NCBI GenBank assembly: GCA_013400975.1
Contig: WBMZ01010850.1
Coordinates: forward strand, 34,476-98,475
Direction of reading: 5' to 3'
From: Atrichornis clamosus
Taxonomy: Eukaryota; Chordata; Aves; Passeriformes; Menuridae
DNA length: 64,000 nucleotides
The position numbers were made by a program, and so were the translations under genes. Positions 1 to 12,090 of the stretch are shown here, piece after piece (the first letter of the stretch is position 1; each line of letters begins with the position of its first letter). The notes beneath the pieces are model-generated. The model saw only the letters and a program-made list of their open reading frames with translations, ran no database searches and had not been told where the DNA came from.

Positions 1-10
1 ACTCTGCCAT

Positions 11-150
11 TCATCACAGAATTATGGAATAGCTGAGGTTGGAAGAGACCCTGGAGGCCACCTGGTCCACCATATGCTCAGTAGAGCATAGGCACCTCTC
101 AACTGCAGATGGCTTAATCTTCATTTTGTGCCTGTATCTAAGGACTATCT
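11..150 (-). mobile_element. CR1 LINE 3'-end fragment
   Basis: Reads as the reverse complement of a CR1 3' end: a degenerate CACAGAAT...GGCTGAGGTTGGAAGAGACC start, then GGAGGCCACCTGGTCCACC. Diverged. Similarity fades after about 150, so the end is approximate. Confidence 0.75.
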
Positions 151-3100
151 GGATACAGAGGGGCCTACAGTCCACAGGAGTCATAGGTACTATGACTGGT
201 AGGCTTCATGTACCCCTACATGTTCTCATCGGCCTATAAATGGATCAAATAATGCATCAATAGATGACAGAGATTCCTTGACAGTATCAGACAGCAAAAG
301 CTACCATACAAAATAAATTGTTAGTAGCATCTAGTAAACACATCATGTCTTAAACACTATCTTACTTTATTGGAACATAACAAAGATTAGAGGACATGAA
401 GACAAGTAGCAATTATAATAACAATTTTGTTTATTGCTTACTGAGTCACTTGAGTCATCTTGAAAGGGACTGAATGACCAGTTTGGCAAGTCTCTCTGAA
501 GAATGAGTACTTAGCATTTAACAGAAGCAGTATTAGTTTGCCCTTTAATACCCCCTGTACTTCAAACCTGACAGCAGTTAAGCATTCAACCTCCTCTGCA
601 CTCAATCTAAATCCCATTAAAGACAATTCAAGTCTATCCTATTTTAATGGGATTTAAATCAAGCCTTTAATCCTCAGTGTCTCTGTCCTTTGTGTCATTC
701 ACAGACAGAAAATTATGAATGTGAGTTCGTGATGTGACTTGCTGCAATGGTAGGTGAATGGTAGCAACCAGTGCAACTTACTCTGAAAAAGTATCTTTGT
801 GTCTCTTTCCAACTGACGAGAGCAGAGTACCTTGTAGACTTTTAGAAAAGTTAAAGAAAAGATTTAAGTTGTAAAATCTTGAAGCCCTTCACTGCCAAAT
901 CTACACCTCTGAAGGGGTTCATCTGCATTAATAAACTTGCCTAAATATTGGAAGCCAATCCTTCAAACTCCCTTCACAGTACCAAAAGAGTCACCTTCAC
1001 AGGGCAATTCATCTGATCTTAGATGTATGTTTTCAGCTGAGATTAACAATTTTCTTCTGATGCTTATTTCTTGCCATTGATCATACTGGGAAGGTTGAAA
1101 GGATAACTCAGATATCTCATTTTTAGGATTCTGTAATTAAGGCAGATATATCTCACCCTTTACAGGGTTGGGGGTTTTTTTAACTGTAAGAGGCACCCTT
1201 TAAGCCTGAAAAGTACGTAATTCACCTCTACTGTGATGGTGTTCAGTTTCATTTCCAAGGTTAGATGCAAGGAGCATAACATGCTAGTTTTGAAAAGCAA
1301 TTTTTTCTTTGAACTAGAATACATATTTTAGGTAAAAACAACCGATTTTATATACACATTTTAAATTACAGAGATATCATCACATCTCTTGTTAGGTTAT
1401 TGCTATGATTAATCATCCTTACTACTAAACATATTATTCCAGCTCCGGTAGAACTTCATCATTTCTTTAGTATTTGATGCAAATCCTCTCTAATAATTTG
1501 CAGTCCATACATTCAAGGCTTTCATTTACCCTTTTAATCACACGAGTATATGAGGAGCACAGAGATAATTTGTACACTGAAACTCCTTAGTGCTTTTAGG
1601 CATGTTGCTTTTCAAGGCACCTATCCTTGAATAGTAATGTAGTCTATATTCACTTTTCCTGCAGTGAGTGCTTCATAATTAGCTGTGCTATAAACCTGTT
1701 TCTCTCCACTGAAGAGATTCTGTGAATTTGCTCTTCTAGCAGAGCTATTTCAGCAAAACAAGATACTGAAGAAGTTTTTCCACCAGTGTGTCCACCACAC
1801 CTACTTTAATGATTCTTGCTAAACCAAGATTAGAGCTGCATACTGTGTGGACAGATAAATGAGTGTAGGGTGTGTGATTTTTTCCCCAGCTCAGCTGAGA
1901 CAATCATACAGACGGAATAACTTTTCTTCATAGACTATATCCATACCTAAAATTTTGCCCAGAGAGCTTTACTAATAAAGTTATGCTAAGGGCAAAAAGC
2001 AACCAAACAATAAGAAAACTTAATGTATACATAACTTTCAGTATTTACACCAATATAAGAAATATTGCCTCATTTCTAAGTATTTTGTTGTTATAGAAAT
2101 TCCACCCCAAAAATCTGTCCCTTGATGCTAATCACAGTGCTGAAAAAGTGTGTAACACCTGTTTGAGTCTAGCATGCAACATGAGCTGCATGAATGATCT
2201 TTCCTTCTCACTATTTAGCTGTTAATTCTCTGTGCTATTGCCAAAATATGACTGCTATAAAAAATTACTATTATGAGAGTTCAGTTGTGGACTATGTAAT
2301 GAGGTTCCTTTGTTATAAATAATGCAATTCTTGAACCATGAATTCTTTTGTTCTTTTTCTGCCTTGTATTTGAGGGAAAAAAACCCCAACAAACACAAAA
2401 TATTAGTTATAATTTAATAGAGGGAGGTCAGGTTTTTTGTGGATTTTCTGAAAGTATAAAAAAATATGTGGTTAGGACTACATTCCCTCTTGTACACTGG
2501 ACACTGGAATATATGTTAAAACACAGGAAAAATCATAAACCTTTGAGTCACATAGCAAATGTATAGCTATGAGCAAGAATATTCTTCAAATCACTAAATT
2601 TTACATATAGTGTAATGGGTATGTTTTGACCTGAGGAGAGTTATGGTGACAAAAATCTAAGGATCTTGAACAAATGAGCAACTTGGTGTGAAAAATACTA
2701 TTATTTAAGTCAGAAAGAGTTGTATGTGGTTGGAAAGAAACAAGTAGGAAAAGTGAAGTAAAGAAAATTCAGAATCAGGAGTCATTTTTTAATTTGTGGG
2801 ACTATTCCAGTGCTTACAGCTCACAGCTACTGGCAGATGTAACCACAGCTCTCGCAGTAGGTCGCTTGTGCCTTGCCTTCACAATGCTTCCTTTTGTCTG
2901 ATGGCTTCAAATGTTTCACAGTCATTAGAAAGTCATCCAAGGAAATACTTCCTTTCCATGTACAAGATTCTCTTCGTGGGTTTTTAACACACATTCTCAG
3001 TAATTCAGCTACCATTAGCAAAAGAATAGTTTCTTACAGCCTGCCTCTGCCCTTAGGGTCTTTTATAAAGAGGACAGAAGCTCTTTGTTGTCACTCCTTC

Positions 3101-4369
3101 ACACGTTATTAACAGAGGTTTAACAGAAAGAAGAGGGGCTTGTTACATGCCCGCTGCAATTTGTTCTTTTTTCGGTTCATTCAGATCTTCATGATGTCCA
3201 CCAGAAGATGGATTAACCCAGATCCAGGGTGGCTGTTTCCATACTGAATACAAAATAAATTCAAACAAGGCAGACAGAATAATCTCTCCCTGCACAGAAC
3301 CAAATCAGCTAATGAGACAGTGAATATTCCTGTATGCCAAACAACATTTTTATAAAACAAACTGCTCTTCAACAAAGAAAACCTCAGTAATATGCAGATA
3401 TATTATCTTGATAATTTGATATGATCATTGTTTTGCCATCCTTTTTACTTTTTGTCTCTGCTGCCTAATTCTTTCCGTGCTACCTATGCACATCCGTTGC
3501 TGAGTCCCCCGATTGTCCTGCACAAAGCAGTAATTTACGGTGATTGCTTCTAATCCTATCGCATTTGGGTCTGCAAACTGATAGCTGTGATGGGGCTGTC
3601 AGATGGTGTAAAATGGGATTGCTCTACTGATGACAGCAAAGTCAGGCTGACTCAACACTAGCTGCGCCTCAGCTTCCTCAGTTCAGCCTTTGGCAGGGTC
3701 CAGGGCCGGCAATGACTTGCCACTTTTTACAGTTCTAGCAATATTTTTGATGAATTTGGGACCATGTCCAGTATGAATCATATACAACTCTCCAGCACTG
3801 CTGCTCAGGGCAGGAAGTTGTTGATCTTTCCATAATGGCCCAATGAGTCATGAGGTTTCTGTGAAAATTTCTGTTGGTTCAGAATTTCATAAAGGGATGA
3901 TGAAAACCGAAGACACACAAATATGAAAAAAGAGTTCACAACATGGGAGCCAGAGCTACACACATCATGATGATGTACTAAAAATTTCTGTGACTTATTG
4001 ACAGTCAAGAGATCTCAGCCTAAGATATTTTGAGATCATCTGAATGCTGAACCTTAAAGTTAAGGTTGCTCGAGTGCAGCTTATCCAGGAAATGGTATCT
4101 AACCTATCTTTTTCTTAGAGCCTTTAAATCTTCTGTATCACGAACAGTGCAGTACAGGTCTACCGGTTTAGTTCACAGGGAACAAGTAGTTAGAGGACAT
4201 TCCCTCCCTACAGGTAAAGTTCTTCCAGCTATTGGATGGGTTTGAACAACCTCCTCCATTCAAGGATTGTAACAGTCTCAGAGCTGGCACAAATTTGGTC
4301 ATGTGTGTGCAGTGCAAGATGTTTTGTAAACAGCCTAGCAAAGAGAGCCAACAGTGCCTTGGTGAAGCC
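151..4369. other. Intergenic, no gene seen
   Basis: AT-rich with frequent stops in all frames. The longest frames are under 80 codons and unrelated to known families. The one small structure noted is a 14-bp inverted repeat at 608-656. Confidence 0.6.
608..656. repeat. 14-bp perfect inverted repeat, 21-nt loop
   Basis: The arm TAAATCCCATTAAA (608-621) is exactly complementary to TTTAATGGGATTTA (643-656). It could form a hairpin in RNA of either strand. No transposon ends or target duplication are evident. Confidence 0.7.
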
Positions 4370-4770
4370 TGTGGATGATGTTAAGTCACTCAAGGTAGTG
4401 TAAGCAAAGAGAAGCATCCTGAGTGACTGAGCGGTAAAGTGGTAGGTGGAATTCAACGCAGAAAAATGTGTAGTCATGGGGAAAATCATTTGGAAAAACA
4501 GACCTAGTATCACATGTAACAAGGGTGATTGCATACTGAAAGAGCTGATGTATTCTGCAGAAAGATCTTAGGAGGCTAGATAGCACTGTGAAAGCACCAA
4601 CTCAGTGCTCAAAAACCAAGTAGAATATTAGGAAATATTAGGAAAGGATAACCAAACAGAACAGGAAAACCTTTCTGTCATAGTTTAAATCCATCATTCA
4701 TTCACACCTTGAATATAGTGTACAGTTTGAAGTCTTCCCAGTAGAAAGGATATTAGGAACTGGCAATGTT
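4370..4770 (+). mobile_element. Old CR1/L3-like LINE fragment
   Basis: The order of phrases GTGGATGATGTTAAGTCACT, AAAGTGGTAGGTGGAATTCA, GTATCACATGTAAC, GATCTTAGGAGGCTAGATAG, CACCTTGAATATAGTGTAC matches the 3' part of the reverse-transcriptase ORF of older amniote CR1/L3 LINEs. It is clearly more diverged than the other CR1 copies in the window, with many frame breaks. Minus-strand frames of 66-101 codons over it are shadows. Confidence 0.75.
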
Positions 4771-7700
4771 TTGCCCCATTTTTCCCTTCCTTTCATATCC
4801 ACACATGGACACTGCTAGGGCAGGGTACTGTGCTAGACAGACTCTTTGTCTGAACCATTCCTATGCCCATACATGTATGTGAAGATTATTTTGTGACTGA
4901 GAGACACAGCTTACTGTTCTGTAAAATGAGTGTTGGCAGCCAGCTCCAGATGAAAAATTTAATTTGGCAAAGGTTTACCTGTTGTATACTCAACACAATA
5001 CTTCCAGGTTGGGATAGAGGAGAAGAAGATTTGATTACTAAAAGAGCATTTGAAACACTATACATATGAGATCATCTCAAGTATAATCAGCAATCACAGT
5101 AAAAAACTTTCTATGCCACCTATACATTTATAAAGTTGAATGCTTATGCACTTGGAAGTAACAGTGCAGAATGCAGTAACGGCTCAGTACCGTGATCAGG
5201 GTAAAACATGGCTCAAATATCCTCAGTGTCTGTGATCAAGACATGAGAGGTACAGACACATATTACAATCATATAAAGCAATGCTCTAACTGGTTTATAA
5301 AATAGCCTAAGGCTGCTGCACAGACAGGGCTTTTGATGCCATTCTCCCAAGTCCAGTTCAAGCCCACCCCATGTTTCCCATGGCTGCATACAGAGCACCA
5401 CCAATACTGGAAAGCTCACAAGAAAATTTATTTGAGCTCAGCTATTAATGGTTGCAAATCCCACGAGAAGCTGATTATTCCCTCTTTGTATCAGCAATAT
5501 TTGCTATATGTGGGAAACTACAAGCAATTCAAATGATATAGTTCTGCTGCTATGCCAAAATAAAATGTCATTTTCAGATCTCTGAAAATATCACAGACTC
5601 TGGTAACACCAACAGTACCCTATTGTTGGTGACAGTTGCAAGTAACACACATCCCATTCACTTGACTACTCGAACACAAAGGGAGGTATTCTCTTCCTCA
5701 TTCTGCTTCCCCTCCACTCAGCTGCTAAAATGACAAAAGGAAGCCAGCTGAATGCTAAGGGCATTTTTATGGAGTATAAAACTAATGTCTTCACACAGTC
5801 TTAGGAAAACAGTAGTGCAGACACACTCAGCTGCTTCAGAGTGACCGAGCAATATAGATACAAGTTGGACTGAGAGATCAGCATCAACTCACATCAGCAC
5901 TGTGTCTATGCTGCTTGCTGACCATGAAAAAATTCAAGCTGAAGACCTAAATATGGCTGACCATCTCTTCCTCAAAGACTTTATTTGGATCAGGGCTCAC
6001 AAGCAGTTTGAGTAGCTGGCCACATCCAGTACTGGTATTTCAGGTATCAGCTGGGAAAAGCAAGTTCAAAATTAAGCAGGACTCTGATCAAAGCAGTGGT
6101 GAGTTCTGGTGGAAGAAGGTCTGACTGGTCTAACTGGTGTTGAGGGTTAAGGAGAACAATTTTTCTAAAATGGGACTTGTGTACACTACTTATTTTAGAA
6201 ACGAGAATATACAACACAGTCCCTGGGGAAGTAACCATTAAATATACACTTAGAAATATATTAAAAATAAACCGGACCACAGTTAATGACAAGCAACATT
6301 CATAGTGCAATAGATGTCAAAAATGAAGCATCCAGAACAACAGTAGAAAAGATGAGGACAGTTACCTCTATAATGCCATTCACTATACAGTGATCTTAGA
6401 AAATCTGAGACCCTGAACAATAAGCATGTAGCTAAAAAGAAAGGTGCAGCTCATCCCAATACTAGTGTTTAACCCAGGATTGCGCAGTGAAGGGAGAGGA
6501 AGCCACCTGAAGCATCAGTAGCTGGCAGTAGTGCCAGTAACAGAGGACCAAAATCCCAAGGATATCTTCAGCCTCAAAGAGTCTTTATGCAGTGCCACCA
6601 CCTTCTTGTCTGTGTGTTTTCAAGTGAAGGTAGTCCTCTCCATGTGTGCTAACCACTCTGATCACTGTAAATCAGCCTCCAGGAGTTCAGGTTCCCACAG
6701 GTCTAGATTAGGAAACTTCTGAGGTTATGTGGGATCCTGCATTTTTAGTTCTTAGGGAACCCTGCACTGCAAGTCTAATAGAATTAGAGGTTTCCAAGGG
6801 CCATCAGTTATCTGTTGTAGACATCCTTAATTTTTCTTTTGAATCTTGACATTAAAACTCAACCTGAATCCAGCTGAATACATCTCAAATCCCAGTGTGA
6901 ACATTCTAATTTGACATTGAGAGTGTCTTTCTGCACCTAAGCATAATCCCAAATTATACTAGTTCTCAAAATGTATTAAGCAAAATTGCACAAATGGGTT
7001 GCTATTGCAGATGAGGTGGTACACATAAAATCTCAGACTTGCTCTCTTGGTGCCTTTCTCTCTTCCACATGATAGAGCTTAGAGAAACCCTCCCTTAAAT
7101 TATGTGATTCGACTAGATACCTGAATCTATGTAAAATAAACCCAGAACATATGGCCTGAACAAAAGGCCGTTCACAGTGAACACTATCTAGCAGAAAATT
7201 CATTTAAATATCTCAGTGAAGTCATAAAGTACAATTCATATGCAATATGTATGTGGGAAGGAGGAATATTTTCTACAGAAGAAAAGTCTCTGCTGCATTT
7301 TTTCTAAAAGCAGAAGCAGATCACCCTACCAGGCAGTGTTCAAGTTTGAACTCAGAAGGGAAAGCAGGAAAAAGAAAGAAAAACAACAGCAATGACCTCC
7401 CTCTTATATTTTAGGAAATACTTGTTTGGAAGAGTTGCATGAGAACATACAGACTTTATGTTTTTGGTTTCTTATCAGGTTGGACCAAGCTCAAACCAAT
7501 GACCTCAAGGTTAAAAGCTGTACATGTATTTTCCATGTTTCTAAACAATTCAACCCTTCCTACTAATAAAATATCTTATTCGGAAGTCCATACCACTGAA
7601 TTACATACAGCTTGTAAAAACAACTAAGTCTAGACAAGGATGTTGTGAGGTTAGGTAGGCAGAAAATTGTAAGGGCCAAAGTCTAACTAGAGCTTAATCC

Positions 7701-7779
7701 AGCTACTGCCATAAAAGACAATTAAAAATGTTTCCACAAATATGTAAGCAACAAAAGGAGAATCTTCATCCTTTATGGG
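4771..7779. other. Intergenic, no gene seen
   Basis: No exon, RNA gene or repeat family recognised. A short hairpin, ATTTTCAGA-TC-TCTGAAAAT, lies near 5571-5590. Confidence 0.55.
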
Positions 7780-8292
7780 ATGGAGATTCTGGCTGGCTGG
7801 ACAAACTCAGAGAGCTATGGTGAACGGTATTAAATCCAGTTAGTGGCTGGTCACACAATCCCTAGGATTCCGTTTTGGGTTCAGTCCTGTTTAATATCAA
7901 TGACCTGAACTAGGGGATTGAGTGCACCCTCAGTAAGTTCACAGATGACACCAAGTTGGCTGGGAATGTTCATCTGCTGGAGGGTAGGAAGGCTCTGAAG
8001 AGGAATTTGAACAGGCTTGATCAACAGGCCAAGGCCAATTGTACGGGGTTCAAAAAGACCAAGTAGCAGAATCTGCACTTGGGTCACAACAATCCCTTGC
8101 AAAGTTGCAGACTTGGGACAGAGTGGCTGGAAAGCTTCCTGGCAGAAAAGGACTTGGGAATGCTGGTCCACAGTGGCTGATCATCAGCTGGTGGTGCACC
8201 CAGGAGGCTAAGAAGGCCCACGGCATCCGTGACATCTTGGCCTGTATCAGAAATAGTGTGGCCAGCAGGACCAGTGCAGTGAATTTTGGGTG
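7780..8292 (+). mobile_element. CR1 LINE fragment, end of ORF2
   Basis: Contains the CR1 reverse-transcriptase tail: GGGATTGAGTGCACCCTCAG, TTCACAGATGACACCAAG, ATCTGCTGGAGGGTAGGAAG, GGAAAGCTTCCTGGCAGAAA, TGTATCAGAAATAGTGTGGC. Small indels and in-frame stops make it inactive. It stops where the CR1 3'UTR should begin, so it is cut at both ends. Confidence 0.92.
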
Positions 8293-8355
8293 ACCTCAGT
8301 GCCTACAGGCATGTCTGAGATCTGTGTGAGCAGGGAATTGCTTAGCCAAGAAAAA

Positions 8356-8400
8356 GTGTATATGTATGTATGAGCACATGTGTGTGTGTGTATGTATGCA
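8356..8400. repeat. Imperfect (TATG)n/(TG)n microsatellite
   Basis: Alternating TGTATG and TGTGTG units, interrupted by GAGCACA. Confidence 0.85.
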
Positions 8401-8739
8401 AAAGCAGAACTAGGCCAAAATCCATTCTGGGAAGGTGCAGTGGAAATAACTGGCAAGGTTTGGATAGCAGAAGGCCACAGGAGTGACTTGTCTGGGAAAA
8501 GGTCATGAACTATCCTGTACAATGACAGATGGTTCCAGCCAGCCTAACAACCAACCTAACCTGTGCCAAAACCTCAGCTGGCCAGAGGAGCACACGGTGC
8601 CTCTGCTCAGACAGACTTAAGAAAGGATAGGAGCTGCTGGGTTCCCAAAGTGCATGTGAGGAGGCCCGAGAGGAGGGACAGGAGGGGACACATGAAGATA
8701 TAGGAGGAAGGACACAGAAGGGGACACTGTGAGGAGCAT

Positions 8740-8920
8740 CAGTGGAGATGAACTCGAAGGAGGCACTACTTGCTAGAGGACTGCAGCCCATGGATAAGCC
8801 TGTGCCAAAGCAGATATGTTCCTGAAGGGACTGTGGCCTGTGGAGGACCCCACATCAGAGCAGAGCAATGAGAGCAAGAAACTGTTTAGGAAAAGCCTGG
8901 CGTGTTCGGGGTGTTTCATT
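8740..8920 (+). repeat. Possible degraded avian interspersed repeat
   Basis: Two similar phrases follow each other: GAGGACTGCAGCCCATGG...GCAGATATGTTCCTGA and GGGACTGTGGCCTGTGGAGG...CAGAGCAGAGCAATGAGAGC. This pattern of 'ACTGCAGCCCATGG' phrases recalls interspersed repeats in bird genomes, but I cannot name the family with certainty. Confidence 0.45.
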
Positions 8921-9540
8921 AAAGTCCTAAGTGTGATCCAGATAGACAAACAGTCTGTTCTCAGTAGGTGTAATTTAGACAGGGAGTACAAAGAGGCAAG
9001 TTACAATTGTCCACAGTAAACCACAACTTCAACTCAGTCTGGATGAGTCCAAAAGATTCAACTTCATTGTAGCATGAAAAAGTACATAAAAGAAAAAGTA
9101 CACCTCATAGTAACTTAGGCATTTCAGAGATGGGCACTTTAAAAAGGTTAAAAGATATATTGTCTTTTATGACTCTTTTCTATGTAGCCACACAAAGAAG
9201 CCAGATAATTTTGTTATGTGAATTAGCTTGACAACTCTACTGGGTAAATTATGAAAGAAGTCTTTGCATCACATTCTGCATGCATGAATTCCTATAATAG
9301 AGTTGCTCATTAAAGCATAGACTGTGTCTGAAAATTTCAATTTTTTCAGTTTAATGAAATTTTTGTTTTACTAATTCTGTTCTCTATGCTTGGCTGTAAA
9401 GACTGCATATATTAATACTGAATATAGTTCAAATAAAAATGCTGTTTAATTACTTAAAATATTACTTTATTACAAAGAAAGGTAGTTCAATATATAGGAA
9501 AATGAATGTGTAATTACTATGATGTTACAAAGATGAATGA

Positions 9541-9710
9541 GTTGAAGGAATGACAGTAATATTATGGGGACACACTCCAAAAGACACTAGTTGAAAGAAC
9601 TTTGTGTCATTAACTTTATTGGGAGACTTTCCAAAAGACTCAAGTTGAAAGAACTCATGCCATTAATATATTTGGGAGTCATTCCAAAAAACTAGTAATT
9701 GAAAAAACTT
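9541..9710. repeat. 54-bp tandem repeat, about 3.2 copies
   Basis: TTCCAAAA-type cores recur at 9576, 9630 and 9683, and GTTGAAAGAAC-type cores at 9541, 9590, 9644 and about 9698. The period is close to 54 bp, with a roughly 5-bp deletion in the first partial unit. Units differ by several substitutions, so the array is old. Confidence 0.85.
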
Positions 9711-11945
9711 CTTGTAGGTTGGTTTATTTGTTGGTTGAAGCAGATAAATTAACACTTTTTGGTATTAGATGCTGGGTTTTGACAGCAATTCACTCTACTA
9801 ATGGCTCTTGTAAAGGGAACTGGGGTTTCCTGGACTAATATTCATTAAATGTTGAAGTTAACCACTTGAAATCAGGTGAGATTTTTCCTGTCTTCTCCAA
9901 GCCCCTTTAAATAATTTTTTTATGGCATAAACACAAACATTTATTTCCCTGGTTCTTCACAATCAGCCTTTTTATATTTTCTCTGTCTTGTATTTATCAC
10001 TGACATGTGTTGCTACTATTACTTTTTCATCTAAAGTGCGCTTTTTGTGCCAGAACAGATCACACTCCTGCAGAAAAGTTCTCAAAATTTTTAATTTACT
10101 GGCCAGTGCTTCTGCACTGATAGTAGCTTGAAATGCTCGCCTGTCTTCTTCCAAAAATGTCTCTGTGTGACTGCCTGAAAAAAGGATGTTCTCTGTAGTA
10201 CATAGAGTGAATCCAGTAATAGGAAATTTTCCTCAGTCTCTTACATAAAAGCTTGCATGTTTGTTATGCTGGATAATATCATGTCATAGTTCCACCTTAT
10301 CTTCATAGCTTTTCATACCCCCAACTCAGTTATTTTCTCAGATAATTTTGGGACAGGATTTGTGTTTTCTGTCCTTGTAGAAGACCTCTGAATACAGAGA
10401 GTCCTGACCACTGCCTAATTCCAAATGATGTCCTGTCTTTACTGCTGTGTTGCTATATCCCATGTTTCGCATTCCAGTCTTAGTCTATTGATCTTCCTGG
10501 CCACATACATGTTGTTTAATCATCCAATATTCCTTGTGGGGTGGTGTTGGAAGGGCTGGAGCCTAAACAGTTTACTTGTGAAAAAGAGATGTGCAAGCAT
10601 GAACTGGAAAACAATAAATGCCAGAGTTTTGTTCCTATATAAAACATAAAAACAAATTCTGGCAGATCTGGTTTCTTCAGCCTGAAGGCTTCCTGGCCTT
10701 GTGTGCCCTTCCTGATTCTCATGCTATAGACCAAAACAACATGCCTTAACCTTGGCAACATGCTACAAAACATTCCTGTGTTAGATTGTAAGGAACTTGT
10801 CTTGTTTGTGTCCATTGCTGAAGAGGATGGTGCCAAACAGCTTTTAAAGAAGCAGCAGCTGGAGCCAAGAGGAGATCAACACTCACGGTTTCACCACTTC
10901 AAATTCAGAAAACATATCTGAGGCCAAAGAAAGAAGCTGGAATTTGAAGGAAGTATCAGTATTTCCAAAATATGCACAGCATCTTGGATGGGGAATTAGC
11001 TATCCAACATGCCTATGATCCCATATGCTCAGGCCACACCCTATACAGAGGTGCTAGCGTCCAAGAGATAGGCCTGTGTCTCAGCATCTCCAGACTACCC
11101 AAGGCCAGCTGTACAACATCCCACAGGATTAGCCTCCAGATGGTGGTAACCATGGTGATGAGGGCCCCAGGAATAAGTGGACAAGCACATGGTCATGACA
11201 GTCATGAATCTCCTCACTGATCATGAACGCACTGCAGGATCAGGGAGTGATGCCTCTATTGATTCACACAGTTGCAGGTGCTAGCACAGGGAAATCTGGG
11301 GGAAAGTGTCCCTTCAGTGTCTTATATGCACAGTGGGAAGATGCACTCACTGCTTCAGAAAGGCCAAGAGTCCAGCAATTGAGAGGCCAAGAGAAAGGTC
11401 TTGCCTGACCTTTCCTCTGAGTCACCAGGCAGGGAACTTTCTCCAAATTGGCTTGGAGTGGATAGCTCCCCAGGGCCACTTCTTGTCCATGACAGAAAGG
11501 TTCTGATGATGCCCTGTTGCTGCTGCAGGACACGAATGAACTCCCCCCAAATAACTTAATAAGTTCCCATTCCTAACTTAAAGTTTTGGAGGTGCTTTGA
11601 GCATCCCAAGTCTAAAATATAATGCTGCCATTAGAGCATCCACCTCATCAAAAACTGCTGCTCAACAACAAAGTCTGTGGCTGCCCTCCTGACAAAGTAA
11701 GATAAAGGGTAATGTCTCCATCAAAACAGCCTTGTCCGAGAGCATTGGAGAGGAGAGGGGTCCATCTTGCCAGTCTACTCATCCTCTGCTAGACATCTTT
11801 CCTCCAAAAAAGGAGGTGTGAACAAACCTGAAATACTCTTTTCAGTCAAAAGCATAACACTGCAACTAAAAAATCAGGAGCCATGCCAATGGACAAATTA
11901 TGTAGCAGATCCAAATAAGAGGTTGTGTCTGTCTCTGTCATACAG
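9711..11945. other. Intergenic, no gene supported
   Basis: The stretch 10.9-11.5 kb is GC-richer and open on both strands for 60-90 codons, but it shows no motif, splice pattern or family match. The rest is AT-rich. Confidence 0.5.
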
Positions 11946-12090
11946 AGAACTGCAGATATTTAAAACTCAAGTGGACAAGATCCTGAGCAACCTGATCTAA
12001 ACTGACAGTGTTTCAAGCAGACAGTTGTATCAAAGAACATCAAGAGGCTCTCTTCCAACTTCAATTACTCTTTAATTCAGTGATTCTAAC
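11946..12090 (+). mobile_element. CR1 LINE 3'-end fragment
   Basis: AGATATTTAAAACTCAAGTG, GATCCTGAGCAACCTGATCT and CTTCCAACTTCAATTACTCT, then a terminal GTGATTCTAA, form a CR1 3' end in the usual order. Confidence 0.85.

Larger units (their letters stand above)
8293..9540. other. Intergenic with GC-richer repeat-like block
   Basis: Contains a mixed TATG/TG microsatellite (8356-8400) and a GC-richer block to about 8.9 kb. The rest is plain AT-rich sequence. No gene recognised. Confidence 0.5.

Noticed and set aside
4229..4534. 101-codon minus-strand ORF
   Set aside because: It is the antisense shadow of the old CR1/L3-like LINE fragment on the plus strand.
8017..8293. Overlapping plus- and minus-strand ORFs
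   Set aside because: They are fragments and shadows of the dead CR1 ORF2 at 7780-8292.
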